DNA of 64,000 nucleotides from G963422275 sp963422275 (GTDB lineage Bacteria; Pseudomonadota; Alphaproteobacteria; Rhodobacterales; Rhodobacteraceae). The translations under genes and the position numbers were made by a program. The notes beneath the pieces were generated by a model that was not told the DNA's origin, ran no database searches, and saw only the letters and a program-made list of their open reading frames with translations. Of this stretch, positions 54,413-64,000 are shown in pieces; position 1 is the stretch's first letter; every line of letters begins with the position of its first letter. The stretch is taken from NCBI GenBank assembly GCA_963422275.1, contig OY729418.1, positions 2,170,001 to 2,234,000 on the forward strand, read 5' to 3'.

Positions 54413-55134
54413 GGTCGTGTTGACACTAACGCAGTGCCTCGACGATGAGCGCGAAGGTGATGAAGCCGAGGAAGATGACGTCGAGCTTGTCGTCGCGTGT
54501 GAAGATGCGCCGGAAGCTCTTGGAGCCGTCGGAACCGCCGCTCCACCTCATTGCGGCGTTTGTACAACTGCCGGTCGCATTTCCAGGGCGCGGCACGAGT
54601 CCTGAGCGGCGGCACCACTGGCGCAAACCCCAGCGCTGACGCCAACAGCCGTGTCGCGTCGCCTTCGCATGCACGGTCCATCAGCAGGGAACGGGGTGTC
54701 TTCTGGCGCCCCAGACGTTCGAGTGGCTTGCGTCCTTCGGGCGCATCGTGGGCTTGGCCGGCAGACAGCGCGAAGGTCGCGGCCGTTCGCTCATCTGCGG
54801 CAACCAGATGAACTTTGGCATTCCATCCGCTCGCGCTGCAGGTGGTCGAAGACCCGCGCGAGCACGCCGTTCTCCGACCACCGGTTCATCCGGGTGCAGA
54901 CGGTGTGCCACTTGCCGAAGCGAGGCGGCAGTCCGCGCCACTTGCAGCCGTGCTCGACGACATGGATGAAGGCATTGAGCGCCTGGAGGTTGGACACGGC
55001 GACGTTGCCGCGTTGGACCGGCAGATGCGGGGCAATGCGTTCGTACTGGGCTTGGTTGAGTTCCATGCCCATGACTCGCTGGCGAGGGACCAGCCGACAC
55101 GATAGCATCAGTGAACATTAGTGTGAACACGCCC
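54413..55134 (-). mobile_element. IS5-family element (IS427/IS1031-like second type), 722 bp
   Basis: The ends are GGTCGTGTTGACACTA and the inverted TAGTGTGAACACGCCC, flanked by TA on both sides. It carries one broken transposase on the minus strand. The ends resemble but differ from those of the copies at 4375, 5539 and 58058. Confidence 0.82.
54425..55069 (-). pseudogene. IS5-family transposase, frameshifted
   Basis: From ATG 55069 the frame gives MELNQAQYERIAPHLPVQRG then VVEHGCKWRGLPPRFGKWHT and a stop near 54810. The C-terminal half, in other frames, contains KVHLVAADERT-like sequence, LMDRACEGDATRL (second Asp region) and YKRRNEVERRFRRLQEL (Glu region). At least two frame changes and a deletion of the first catalytic Asp region are apparent. 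Confidence 0.75.
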
Positions 55135-55757
55135 TAGTTCGAGATTGTAGCCCTGCGCTGTCTTTCGCTCCCGACGCATAATTGGGGGTCGTCCGTGAGT
55201 CGCGTTGTGCCTGGCCTCCCTACGGATAGCCCATGTTCTATTCTCTTCCCTTTCTGAGTGATCATCCAAGGAATGCTGGGTTGCTCATCATGGCGGTACT
55301 GCCAAGCCTTTGGCTGCCCAGTGCGGACGAGCCGTCATCCTGACTGGGCAGTGAAGACTCTTCCGCTCCAGAAGCGGTCCATCGGTGGCATGAAGGCACG
55401 CGCGCCATCGAATTGCAGTTCCGCTGCTTCACGTAATGCTTGCCGCTCACATTTGCTCCGTGCAGTTGGAAAATTCTCCTTGAAATGGCGATGCCGATGA
55501 TGCCAATGGTGTACATGGACGCTTTCCCTCTTTGATCTGATCACACGCAGCACGCATCTTGCTCGCGATTTTTCGTGGCGAGGACACCACAAGTCAGGAA
55601 CGTCCATTTCATCATCGGTTGATCCTTCCAGATGCCAATTCATGTTGCGGAACTTGGTCCGGGGCGTTAAGCATCCGAAATGAAGCCTAAGTCACCGAAC
55701 AAGAGGCTTTGGAAATCGATAGACGCACTGCCAGACCGGACACGGGGTCAAACTTAT
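55135..55757. other. gene-less stretch between IS elements
   Basis: Only short unsupported frames on both strands. Confidence 0.4.
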
Positions 55758-56111
55758 GGCTCAATTCGCGAATCGCAGGCTTGTCCTGGCGCCGGCCGCT
55801 GCGAGACAGGCTCTCGGCGACGGGCATTTGCCGAGCGCGACGAGATGGAACCGCCTCGGACAGCTGTCAAGGCATTGGGTCGCGATGCCTCGGAAGCACC
55901 GCAGGAAGCCCTTGATCTGGCTGGGCGGCTGAGGGGCAACCTGGCACGGTCGGCGGCGACTGGGTCCGGCGACAGCCGAACCGCCGCCGTCAGCTCATCG
56001 CTGCTCAAAACCCAGTCCCGAAACCGCACCCGGTCCATCAGCCTGTCCCCCATGTCCAATGCAAATCGGGAACTAGTCCAGCAAGCATGCCTACGAATTG
56101 CAAATTGAGCC
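55758..56111 (-). mobile_element. 354-bp MITE-like deletion derivative of the IS1595 element
   Basis: GGCTCAATTCGCGAATCGCA at the left and GCAAATTGAGCC at the right are the IS1595 terminal repeats. A perfect 8-bp target duplication AAACTTAT occupies 55750-55757 and 56112-56119. Only the first ~30 transposase codons (MGDRLMDRVRFRDWVLSSDE) and decayed C-terminal sequence remain, so it must have moved with a transposase supplied elsewhere, or lost its interior after insertion. Confidence 0.88.
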
Positions 56112-56263
56112 AAACTTATTCATATCTCGGTCGCGGCGGAATGAATCGCTGCAAGTTCTTTGTTCAGATGCCTGGAACAGGCTAGAATAATCGGGGAATT
56201 TGGCTCTACAGCGTCACGTTGGTGATCGATTCGGTGAACGCGAACCTTTTTGGAGGACAGAAC

Positions 56264-56476
56264 ATGGCAAAGGAAGAAAACGTCTCCAAGCGATGCTCGG
56301 AGCACACTGTCGCCCATTCGAGCTCTGAGCATGCACAGCAACACGCAACCATGCTTGCCTCGGCACAGGCACGGCCAGGCATTCGCGAAGTTATGCAAGT
56401 TTACCAGAACTGGCAGGCAGGGACAGCGAGATCAACACTGATCACTCATCCACGAAAATGTCGGAGCGAACGTTGA
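56264..56476 (+). CDS. hypothetical 70-aa protein
   Basis: ATG 56264 follows a strong ribosome binding site (TGGAGGACAGAAC). The product starts MAKEENVSKRCSEHTVAHSS and includes a helical part RPGIREVMQVYQNWQAG. It has no membrane segment. The strong start signal is the main support. It is upstream of a broken ClpP-like protease gene by 50 bp, in the same direction. Family not known. Confidence 0.5.
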   Translation: MAKEENVSKRCSEHTVAHSSSEHAQQHATMLASAQARPGIREVMQVYQNWQAGTARSTLITHPRKCRSER

Positions 56477-56526
56477 CAACGGACCGCGCTAACATCGCCT
56501 AAAGTGAACGAGACGCGAGAGCCGAC

Positions 56527-57311
56527 TTGCCGATATGGAGTGAAATTCTGAGGGAGCTTGCGGAGACGCAGCAGCAAGGTCAGCTGCCCGATTTCGACGG
56601 GGTTCGCCGAAAATATCTTTTTGAGCTTCATCGCTGTTCGGGACGCGATATTGTCCTCTATGCTTCAGGATGGTTGCAACGCGAAGAAACGTCGCCGACA
56701 CTCGTTTCGATCAATGACGAAGACATGCAAGCGCTCATGGAGGTCTGTCATGGGCTTCGGGGTAAAGAACTCGATTTGATTCTGCACAGCCCCGGCGGCT
56801 CGCCGGAGGCCGCCGAAGCGATCATTTGGGTGTAAGCGGGGTTCCCGCTCAAGCTGTTCTCGATCAGTTCGGCCGAGCGCAGTGCGAATGTGTCGATCCG
56901 AAGAAGCGGGCGGCATGGCTGCCGATGCTGAACCAATACGGTCCCGATTTGTTGGTGCAATGTGAAGCCGCATTGGAAATGTCGAGAGAATTGGTCAGTA
57001 CATGGCTGGAGACTTACATGTTCAAGGGGCAGCCGAACGGTTCGACCAAGGCGAAGGAGATTTCCCTTTGGCTTGCCGATCATAAAAAATTCAAGAGCCA
57101 TGCACGGCATATTCCACGCTCGGAGATTGAAAATCATGGTCTAACAGTGAGTCATCTGGAAGATAATCAAGACATTCAGAATATGGCTCTATCCGTTTTT
57201 CATGCGACGACCCATGCATTCGCCGCAACGCCTGCTGTAAAGATTGTTGAAAACCATGTCGGGCGTGCCTTCATCAAGCAGCATGTTGTTCAGCCCACAT
57301 CAGCGATGTAG
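56527..57311 (+). pseudogene. SDH_sah/ClpP-like serine protease, internally deleted
   Basis: The first 102 codons (LPIWSEILRELAETQQQGQL, FDGVRRKYLFELHRCSGRDI, LDLILHSPGGSPEAAEAII) match the N-terminus of the SDH_sah family, which has a ClpP/S49-like fold. A stop follows at 56835. A second frame from 56838 holds the C-terminus (VLDQFGRAQCECVDPKKRAA, LVSTWLETYMFKGQPNG, DHKKFKSHARHIPRSEIENH). The segment between, which carries the catalytic Ser (normally in an AMSAATM-like motif), is deleted. The gene cannot make an active enzyme. Confidence 0.72.
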
Positions 57312-58057
57312 GTGGGCGATGTTCCAGTCCACCCAGATGCTTCCGGCTCTGCAAAGTAAGCACGGGTTGGGCAAGCAGTGGTGTACGCCGAAGAAAGCTG
57401 AGCTGCTGAATTCAATCTTAGCGCGAACTGCCGTCGACTGCGGAACCGGGCGAATGTCGAGCACTGCCACCCGCTGAAAATTTTGAACGAATTGCGAGCC
57501 ATTGAGACAAAAATTCTGGGATAGACCGACGACTGGCCAATGCGGTGCAGGGAAGGTCGAAGAATGGCCGAACCATTCTCTATCTCATTTTGGGATATTG
57601 CAGATGTTCGTGCGGATACATGATGTCGGGCGCTGCTATCATCATCTCGCACTATCCGCTTCAATGGATATCCTTGGCGTTGATTTGGCGCTAACACCGG
57701 GAACACGCTCGCCGGTCCCGCCCCACTGCCGGACGGTGTCAAACCATGCCGCGACCGGCCAAATTCGATGACCTCGATCCTAAATCTCCCGAAATGTGGA
57801 AATAGCTAGTTTTGCAAGTAACCATCGTAGGTCTCAAGCAAGGAGATTTTCCAATGGTGTTTGCGCTGCTCGCGGTAGCGGGCGACAAAATCGCAGAACA
57901 GCGACGCCTTCGTCTTGCGCAGGAGTGCGGCGACCTTGCCACTCTACAAGCGGGTGAGCACGGCGGCCCCTCACTTCGCACTTTCTTGATGTCCATCTCT
58001 GGGATCTGGGACATGTCCCAGTGTGATTTTGTGCATCCGGCCCTTGGCGCGGGTCCA
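57312..58057. other. gene-less stretch before IS427-like copy C
   Basis: Several short frames (for example plus strand near 57565, minus strand near 57930) look protein-like but carry stops and have no recognisable family. Probably decayed accessory genes. Confidence 0.35.
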
Positions 58058-58882
58058 GGTCGTGTACTCATAAAGGGAAAAGGGATTCTCTTTCCGGCGC
58101 CGATGTGATTCAAGCTTCCAGACAGCGGAAGCTTGAGGATGCAGGGCCGGCACGATCTGACGGATGCGGAATGGGCGATCATCTCGCCATTGCTGCCTGA
58201 CAAGCCGCGGGGCGTTCCGCGGGTGGACGACCGGCGGGTGATCAGCGGGATCTTTCACGTCCTGCGCACCGGCACGCCGTGGCGCGACCTTCCGGAACGC
58301 TGCGGGCCATATGCGACAGTCTGCAACCGCTGCAACCGCTGGGCCAGGCAAGGGGTGCGGGAGCGCCTGTTCGAGGCGCTGGCGGCGGGCTCGCCGGGGT
58401 CTCTTCATCTCCTCGACGCCTCGGTGGTGCGCGCCCACCAGCACGCCGCGGGCGGAAAAAAGGGGGTCCGGATCACGCCATCGGACGCTCGCGAGGCGGG
58501 CTGAGCACCAAAATCCACGTCGTCGTCGACGGCCTTGGCCTGCCGCGCCGCTTCGTGATCACCCCGGGCCAAGCCTCCGACAAGGCTGCCGTGCCGGCCC
58601 GGGACACTGTCGCCGACCGCGTCTGCGACGCCCGCGCCATCCTCAAGCTCATTGCCGACCATGGCTCTTGCCCCCACATCCCGACCCAACGGGATCGCCG
58701 GGAGCAGCGCTCGGTGCCCGATCACCTCTACCGCCAACGCAACCTCGTCGAACGTTTCTTCAACAAGCTCAAGCACTTCCGAGGCATCGCGACCCGCCAT
58801 CACAAGCTTGCAAGAAACTTCCTCGCCGCAATCGCCCTTGCCTGCATCCGCCTCCGGATCAAAATCAATGAGTACAAGACCT
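58058..58882 (+). mobile_element. IS5 family (IS427-like) element, copy C
   Basis: Left end GGTCGTGTACTCAT; right end decayed (GAGTACAAGACC). 825 bp. The TA flanks of copies A and B are not kept, so this insertion is older or damaged. Confidence 0.85.
58139..58882 (+). pseudogene. IS427-like transposase, copy C, decayed
   Basis: OrfA (MQGRHDLTDAEWAIISPLLP) runs from ATG 58139 to 58504 and the slippery A6G5 run lies at 58456-58466, as in copy B. In orfB the segment ALLDGLEP is deleted and VADRGYDS has become VADRVCDA. The stop codon in the terminal repeat is lost, so the orfB frame reads on to 59145. Glu-region residues (RNLVERFFNKLKHFRGIATR) remain. Function doubtful. Confidence 0.75.
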
Positions 58883-59914
58883 GGTCGGGATCAGTATCCG
58901 CGTGGCCGAACAGGCGGTCCATGGCTAGAGGTCGGTCCCGCCATTGCAGCATAGTGCAGAACGCAACCTCGCAGCTTTTTGTCATCGAAGGTCAAGTTCG
59001 TGGCCACCCGGTGCAGAGTCGACTTCGTTGCCTGAGCGAACCGGTCGGTCTTTGGGTTCTGCCACATGCCGAATGCGAACGACGCGAGGTTCAAGAGCAC
59101 GCAGGCTTGCCGAGAACCGGGAAGCAGGCGTTGTTCCCGATTTGATGAAACCGGGAGAATTGCAACGTGCGCGGCCAACCGATCCAGCTGTCGCGCGGCT
59201 TGCGCTTGAAGGGGCCGGACTGCCAGCCGGCAAGGCGCACCGAAACGTCGACGAGGCAAAACCCTCGTGGCCTGGAACATGTCCGTTTCGCTTTTCAGGC
59301 AGCCCGATGCCGCAGCCTAGGGCGAAAAGTCAGCAAAAAACCGAAGCCGCACAGATCCCAGATTGTCAAGTGACTCTAGCATGTGATCACCCTGCTAACC
59401 GCAAGGGTCCCATGCAATTGTCCAAGTCCCTTGGCTCGATGCCCGCAACTTGGTTGGGCACAGGTGGACTATTATGGCCTCTGGCAGGATCGGGATTGGT
59501 GCGGTGGACCGCGGCAGAACGCTTTGCAACTGAATGACCCGCTCACAGCGGATATTCTCATGTGTTTTCATGGAAACTATTTTCCCTGCATTGGCTCTTT
59601 TTCGGCGTTGCGGCAATTGCCGTGGCCGATGGCGATGGAGGAACAATTCTGAACAAGATTCTCCTCGAAAGCAGGTTGCTGTTGCACGAGACTCTACAAA
59701 CGGCGCTGGATTTCGAGGTGGTGGTTTCACACCATCTCAAAATTTTTCACTTTCAAGCTTTGAACTACCCTTTGCATGCGGAATAGTTGTGTAGCTTTCC
59801 AGACTGCCCGCAATATGTGGTGGGTTTACTTGCATTCCATAGATTTGCGGGCTATTTGACCCTGTGCCAGTATTGAGGCAGCCGGTACAGGCAAACTAAT
59901 CAGGCAGTCCAAAC
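58883..59914. other. 1-kb gene-less stretch upstream of smc
   Basis: Minus-strand pieces such as FGMWQNPKTDRFAQATKSTL and VLHYAAMAGPTSS near 58920-59080 look like remnants of a gene I cannot identify. The remaining sequence to smc shows nothing supported. Confidence 0.35.
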
Positions 59915-62900
59915 TTGCGCTTTGAAAAACTGAAACTGAACGGGTTCAAGGGTTTTGTGGATCCGGTCGAGATCCCGGTCCGAGATGGCCTGAGCGGAGT
60001 TGTCGGTCCGAACGGGTGCGGAAAGTCGAATCTTGTCGAGGCAATCGGCTGGGTCATGGGGGAGAACCGTCCTTCAGTGATGCGCGGCAGCACGATGGAG
60101 GACGTAATATTCTCCGGCGCGGCCAGCCGTCCCGCCAAGAGCTTCGCCGAGGTCGCGCTCGAGTTGGATAATTCCGATAGAGATGCGCCGTCCGCGTTCA
60201 ATCACAGTGATCGGCTGGAAATCACGCGCCGCATTACCCGTGACACGGGCTCCACCTTCCGCACCAACGGGAAAGAGGTCCGGTGGCGCGATATCCAGTT
60301 ACTGTTCGCGGATTCAGCGAGCGGAGCCCGATCTTCAGCACTGGTGCGTCAAGGGCAGATCGGAGAGATCATCAAGGCGAATCCGATGGGAAGGGCTGGG
60401 ATTCTGGATGATGCTGCTGGTGTTGCGGGATTGCAGCAGCGGCGCCACGACGCCGAACTCAAGCTGAAGGCTGCCGAAGACAACCTTCTCAGGGTTCAGG
60501 ATACAATTGAGCAGATTGAAGGGCAGCTTGCGTCCTTGAATCGACAAGTGCGGCAGGCAAAGCGCTACAAGGATCTTGCCAACCAGCTGCGTCAGGCCTC
60601 TTCCTTGCTTCTCTACCTCCAGTGGAAGAAGGCCGACCGGGCAGTCGCGGCGGCTGAGAAGGAATTGAGGAACCTCACGCTTAAATCGGGGCGAATGGAA
60701 GTTGCTGTGTCCGAGGCAAGCAAAAGGAAAGGCGAAATCGATGAGTTGCTCCCGCCGTCGCGCGCCAAGGTCACAGACGCTGCCGCTGCTCTTCAGCGTC
60801 TCAAGGCGGAGCAGGACCTGATAAAGGAAAAAGAAGATCGAGCTGCACAAGCTCTTGGCATGCTGGAAGCCGAAGCGATGCAGCTGATTGCAAGCATCGA
60901 GCGCGAATGCTGCCTTAGGCAGGACGCGGTCCAGATGATCGCCGGTCTGGAAAAAGAGATTGAACGGTTGGAGGAAGCCGCGAGTAGCCACAAGGCGCGA
61001 TTGCATACGGCTGAATCCGACTTGGCAGACACCGAGACGAAGCTGCGGGCGATCGAAGCAGAACATTCCCGAAGGGCAGAGCAGGTAGCAGCACTCCATT
61101 CACATCACGAATCCGCACGACGCGCCCACCGTGACGCCCGCCAGTCAGTTGCCGACTGCGAGTCGCGAGTGCGAGCGACCCTGCAGCGCGCCGAGCTTGG
61201 AAAGCGGAAGTGCGTGGACGCCAAGGCCGCAATGGAGAATGCGGAAGCCGAAAAGACAGTTGCAGCTACGAATCTGGAGGCTGCGGAATGCGACTCCACC
61301 AACTCCGAACAATCAAGATTCGCCATCCAATCTGAACTTGCCGTGGCCAAGACCGCCCTGTTGGAGGCTGAAACCCGTCTCGCCGCGCTGGAATCAGAAC
61401 GAACCGAGCTGTCCAAGCTCCTCGAAAACGAAACTGAGGGAAAGAGCGCGATACTCAACAAGGTATCGGTCACTCCCGGTTATGAGTCGGCCTTGGGAAC
61501 TGCATTTGGGGACGATCTGTTCGCCGCCGAACTGGAGGGGACAAGCGGAACTGGCTGGGTCAAGCTTCCGCCGCTTGAATCCCCCCCGGCGCTTCCGGCC
61601 GATACCGTCCCTCTTTCCGATTTTGTTTCAGGCCCCGAGTCCCTGCAACGCCGCCTGAGCCAGGTTGGATTGGCTGCCGTTTCGGAAATTGACCGCTTGC
61701 AGCCCCACCTTGCGCCAGGGCAACGCCTTGTTTCGATGGAAGGAGACCTTGTCCGCTGGGATGGGTTCAGGTTTCCGGCCGAGGGCGGAAGCAAATCCGC
61801 TGCACTGCGGCTTGCCAGATTGAATCGGTTGGATCAGCTGGAAGAAGAGGTAAATGCAGCCGCGCAGGTGGTGTTTGAGACAAAAGTCGCGCACGACGAT
61901 CTGGTTTCACGTTTTGAGGAGATTTCGCGTTCCGACCACGAGGCACGTATCCGTCGGCGCAAGGCAGATGAAGCTTTTACGGTCGCGATGGGCATGCAAT
62001 CGAAGTCTGAAGCCGCCTTGGCCATTGCTGCACGAACTCTGGAATCGCTCCAGGAGTCATATGCTCGGGCACAGCAGGATGCAGTAGGTGCGCAAAAGGC
62101 CCTCGTCGAAGCGGAGCGCCAATCGGCCGATCTTCCCGATTTGGAATCGCTTCGGGAAAAGGTGTCCACGATAAAGACGGAAGTCGAATCCAAGCGCACG
62201 GAAATGCTGGACAAGAGGTCCATTCGTGACGAAGTGCTTCGTGAACATTCGACGCGCATGGCGCGATCGAACAGCATTGGAATCGAAATCGCGAAATGGA
62301 AGGACCGATTATGCGTGGCGGACGTTCAGATTGCCGAACTGGAAAAGCGAAGAGTCCGTTGTGCGCAACAACGCGAGAACAGCAAGGGACTGCCTGAGCA
62401 GTTGGCGGCAAGGAAAGAGAGCCTTGTCGTCCTGATAGAGGCCGCGACCCGAAGGCAGGATGAAGCCGTGAATGCTCTCGCTGATGCGGAGGCGGCTTTT
62501 CGCGAGGCGAGCGCGAAAGAGAAAGAGGCGTTGCGTGCAGCCTCAGACATTCGCGAGGAGAAGGTGCGTGTCGAAGTGGTTTGTGAAACTGCCCGATCGG
62601 CCGAAGATAGCGCCCTTTCCCGCATTCGCGGCCACGCCCAGAAGTTGCCGGAGGAACTGGCAGCGACGCTGGATTTTGATCCAGACAACTTGCCGAGTTT
62701 GGCCAATCAGGAGATCGAGGTCAATCGCTTGAGACGCAGCAGGGACGCGCTCGGAGAGGTTAATCTCCGCGCCGAGCAGGACGCAAGCGAAATACAGAGA
62801 GAAATGCAACGCTTGGCTGCCGATGGGAAAGAGGTCAGTGCGGCAGTTCAGAAGCTGCGAGGCAACATCGCTGTCTTGAACAAGGAGGGAAAAGAGCGGA

Positions 62901-63370
62901 TCCTGAGTGCTTTCGAAAGCGTCAACAGCAATTTCCAGCATCTGTTCAAATATCTTTTCGGCGGTGGAAACGCCCGGCTTGAGCTGGTCGAGAGCGATGA
63001 CCCTCTGCAAACGGGCATCGATATTCTTTGCCATCCGCCTGGCAAGAGGTTCTCCACGCTCTCGCTTCTGTCGGGAGGTGAGCAGACCTTGACCGCCATC
63101 GCCCTGATTTTCGCTTTCTTCCTCGCCAATCCGTCACCGGTTTGCGTGCTGGACGAGGTGGACGCCCCCTTGGATGACGCGAATGTTTCCCGCTTCTGCG
63201 ATCTTCTGGAGGACATCAGTGCGCGAACCACGACACGATTCCTGGTCATTACTCACCATTCGATCACGATGTCGCGCATGCACAGACTTTACGGAGTGAC
63301 CATGCGCGAGCAGGGCATCAGCCAGATTGTTTCGGTCGATTTGAGCGAAGCGGAGCGGATGGTCGCCTGA
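59915..63370 (+). CDS. smc: chromosome segregation ATPase SMC
   Basis: 1151 residues from TTG 59915; the first codons MRFEKLKLNGFKGFVDPVEI are the usual SMC start, so TTG is well supported. Head domain: Walker A GPNGCGKSN (31-39), signature LSGGEQTLTAIAL (near 1050) and Walker B VCVLDEVDAPLDD (near 1075). Two long coiled-coil arms (about 170-490 and 650-1010) flank the hinge near 510-640 (VTPGYESALGTAFGDDLF). Acts as a dimer with ScpA/ScpB to compact and separate the chromosome. No ribosome binding site of strength is visible. Confidence 0.96.
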   Translation: MRFEKLKLNGFKGFVDPVEIPVRDGLSGVVGPNGCGKSNLVEAIGWVMGENRPSVMRGSTMEDVIFSGAASRPAKSFAEVALELDNSDRDAPSAFNHSDRLEITRRITRDTGSTFRTNGKEVRWRDIQLLFADSASGARSSALVRQGQIGEIIKANPMGRAGILDDAAGVAGLQQRRHDAELKLKAAEDNLLRVQDTIEQIEGQLASLNRQVRQAKRYKDLANQLRQASSLLLYLQWKKADRAVAAAEKELRNLTLKSGRMEVAVSEASKRKGEIDELLPPSRAKVTDAAAALQRLKAEQDLIKEKEDRAAQALGMLEAEAMQLIASIERECCLRQDAVQMIAGLEKEIERLEEAASSHKARLHTAESDLADTETKLRAIEAEHSRRAEQVAALHSHHESARRAHRDARQSVADCESRVRATLQRAELGKRKCVDAKAAMENAEAEKTVAATNLEAAECDSTNSEQSRFAIQSELAVAKTALLEAETRLAALESERTELSKLLENETEGKSAILNKVSVTPGYESALGTAFGDDLFAAELEGTSGTGWVKLPPLESPPALPADTVPLSDFVSGPESLQRRLSQVGLAAVSEIDRLQPHLAPGQRLVSMEGDLVRWDGFRFPAEGGSKSAALRLARLNRLDQLEEEVNAAAQVVFETKVAHDDLVSRFEEISRSDHEARIRRRKADEAFTVAMGMQSKSEAALAIAARTLESLQESYARAQQDAVGAQKALVEAERQSADLPDLESLREKVSTIKTEVESKRTEMLDKRSIRDEVLREHSTRMARSNSIGIEIAKWKDRLCVADVQIAELEKRRVRCAQQRENSKGLPEQLAARKESLVVLIEAATRRQDEAVNALADAEAAFREASAKEKEALRAASDIREEKVRVEVVCETARSAEDSALSRIRGHAQKLPEELAATLDFDPDNLPSLANQEIEVNRLRRSRDALGEVNLRAEQDASEIQREMQRLAADGKEVSAAVQKLRGNIAVLNKEGKERILSAFESVNSNFQHLFKYLFGGGNARLELVESDDPLQTGIDILCHPPGKRFSTLSLLSGGEQTLTAIALIFAFFLANPSPVCVLDEVDAPLDDANVSRFCDLLEDISARTTTRFLVITHHSITMSRMHRLYGVTMREQGISQIVSVDLSEAERMVA

Positions 63371-63799
63371 TCGACGGACACGAGAGTTGAAGCACCTGCG
63401 AAGAGCGCAAAGCTGGATGGGAACTAGGTATGCCCGATCTTGTGAAGATCGCGTGAAACTGCCTCGAATTCAACATCGTAGCGCATAGAATCACCACAGA
63501 AAAGTTTGCCGAAGACGCAGGCGCTCTCGAATTCTGACTGCCGTTTCCTTGGTTTCATCCAACGCTTGCCGTGGCGTTTTCGGAAATTTCTCATGCCGCC
63601 ACAGATGCTGGCTGTATACGCTCCATACCGACGGGGTGCATTCGACAAGATTGTTGCGAAACGCTCATCCGGTCCTAGACATGCGCACTAGCAGGTTTGG
63701 AGATTGTCCTGAATTGCAATCGGGGGAGCAGCTTGCTGGAAGGCTGTTCGCGTGGTTGTCGGCACAGTATGCGGGACGAGAGCACGTACATCGAGAACG
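63371..63799. other. gene-less stretch after smc
   Basis: Only short frames with no recognisable relatives. Confidence 0.4.
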
Positions 63800-64000
63800 G
63801 CGATACGTCGGATGATTAGCCGGAGCGAAACGGCGGCAGAAGGATGCGCAAGCACGCTGGATCAGGAAGCGGGCCGGAGAAGCTGCGGCTGCAGGAACCA
63901 TGTCATCGTCGATGACATGCGCAAGCTGATCCGCTCGCATCGGGTGGCGGTTGCATCGGCGCATGACAGCTAGGCGCGACAGCAGTGAAGCGGCCTGCAG
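63800..64000 (+). mobile_element. IS5-family transposase remnant at the right edge
   Basis: Across two frames the plus strand reads KDAQARWIRKRA then CRNHVIVDDMRKLIRSHRVA followed by VASAHDS, the region around the first catalytic Asp of an IS5-subgroup transposase. It may continue beyond the window. Confidence 0.55.

Noticed and set aside
1..64000. tRNA, tmRNA or rRNA genes
   Set aside because: Scanning for T-arm motifs and conserved rRNA stretches gave nothing convincing; no automated scan was possible.

Overview
The window looks like a stretch of an alphaproteobacterial chromosome that is being eroded by insertion sequences. The housekeeping block rpoZ - rel - DUF2062 - pdxJ - acpS - lepB - rnc - era - DUF1491 - recO, the serB/serC/serA cluster, the ispH/rnhA pair, def-fmt and a TTG-started smc are all alphaproteobacterial in type and order. 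Between them lie at least a dozen IS copies or remnants, many nested in each other, and a large number of broken accessory genes (toxin-antitoxin, restriction-modification, DNA methylases). This pattern, together with an exported ankyrin-repeat protein and parts of an IncI/Dot-type pilus-conjugation system, suggests a host-associated or recently bottlenecked bacterium; that lifestyle is inference.

Layout. 1-1108: start of a Rieske oxygenase gene running off the left edge. 1.2-14.7 kb: a graveyard with a CRISPR-like repeat relic, a FitAB-type toxin-antitoxin pseudogene, an IS982 element whose catalytic Glu is replaced by Gly, an AbiE-type relic, nested IS5 (IS427-like) and IS1595 elements with clean target duplications, two back-to-back IS5 elements (one split by IS1595 and IS1182-type elements), and one apparently intact HicB/HicA-like pair. 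15.1-20.7 kb: chromosomal genes patB/malY (-), def and fmt (+), rnhA and ispH (-), and a NYN-domain nuclease (-). 20.9-27.8 kb: a second island with IS remnants, an EF-hand protein translationally coupled to a 15-unit ankyrin protein, an IS1595 copy and a broken DNA methyltransferase.

27.8-36.2 kb: the rpoZ-to-recO run, largely with overlapping or closely spaced genes; the RNase III gene has Gly where a metal-binding Asp is expected. 36.2-40.0 kb: fragments of hsdR and hsdM around an intact AAA ATPase gene, an internal fragment of a second patB, and a 440-bp inverted-repeat element. 40.1-46.0 kb: divergent serB and serC-serA with a good promoter and hairpin leader before serC, then an SDR lacking the catalytic Lys and an ArgE-type deacylase. 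46.0-47.9 kb: an ATM1-type ABC exporter. 48.2-52.7 kb: a DotM/IcmP-like gene, a PilM-like gene, a prepilin-peptidase-like gene and a PilV-like prepilin gene packed head to tail. 53-59 kb: more IS remnants, including a 354-bp internally deleted IS1595 derivative with a perfect 8-bp target duplication, and a broken ClpP-like (SDH_sah) protease gene. 59.9-63.4 kb: smc, followed by another IS5 fragment at the right edge.

The intact genes cover (p)ppGpp control, pyridoxal phosphate and lipid-carrier cofactors, protein export, RNA processing and ribosome maturation, serine and arginine synthesis and chromosome segregation. No tRNA or rRNA gene was recognised. No single clear new system is present; the most interesting candidates are the isolated AAA ATPase in the restriction locus, the DotM-PilV cluster, the EF-hand/ankyrin operon and the catalytic-site losses.
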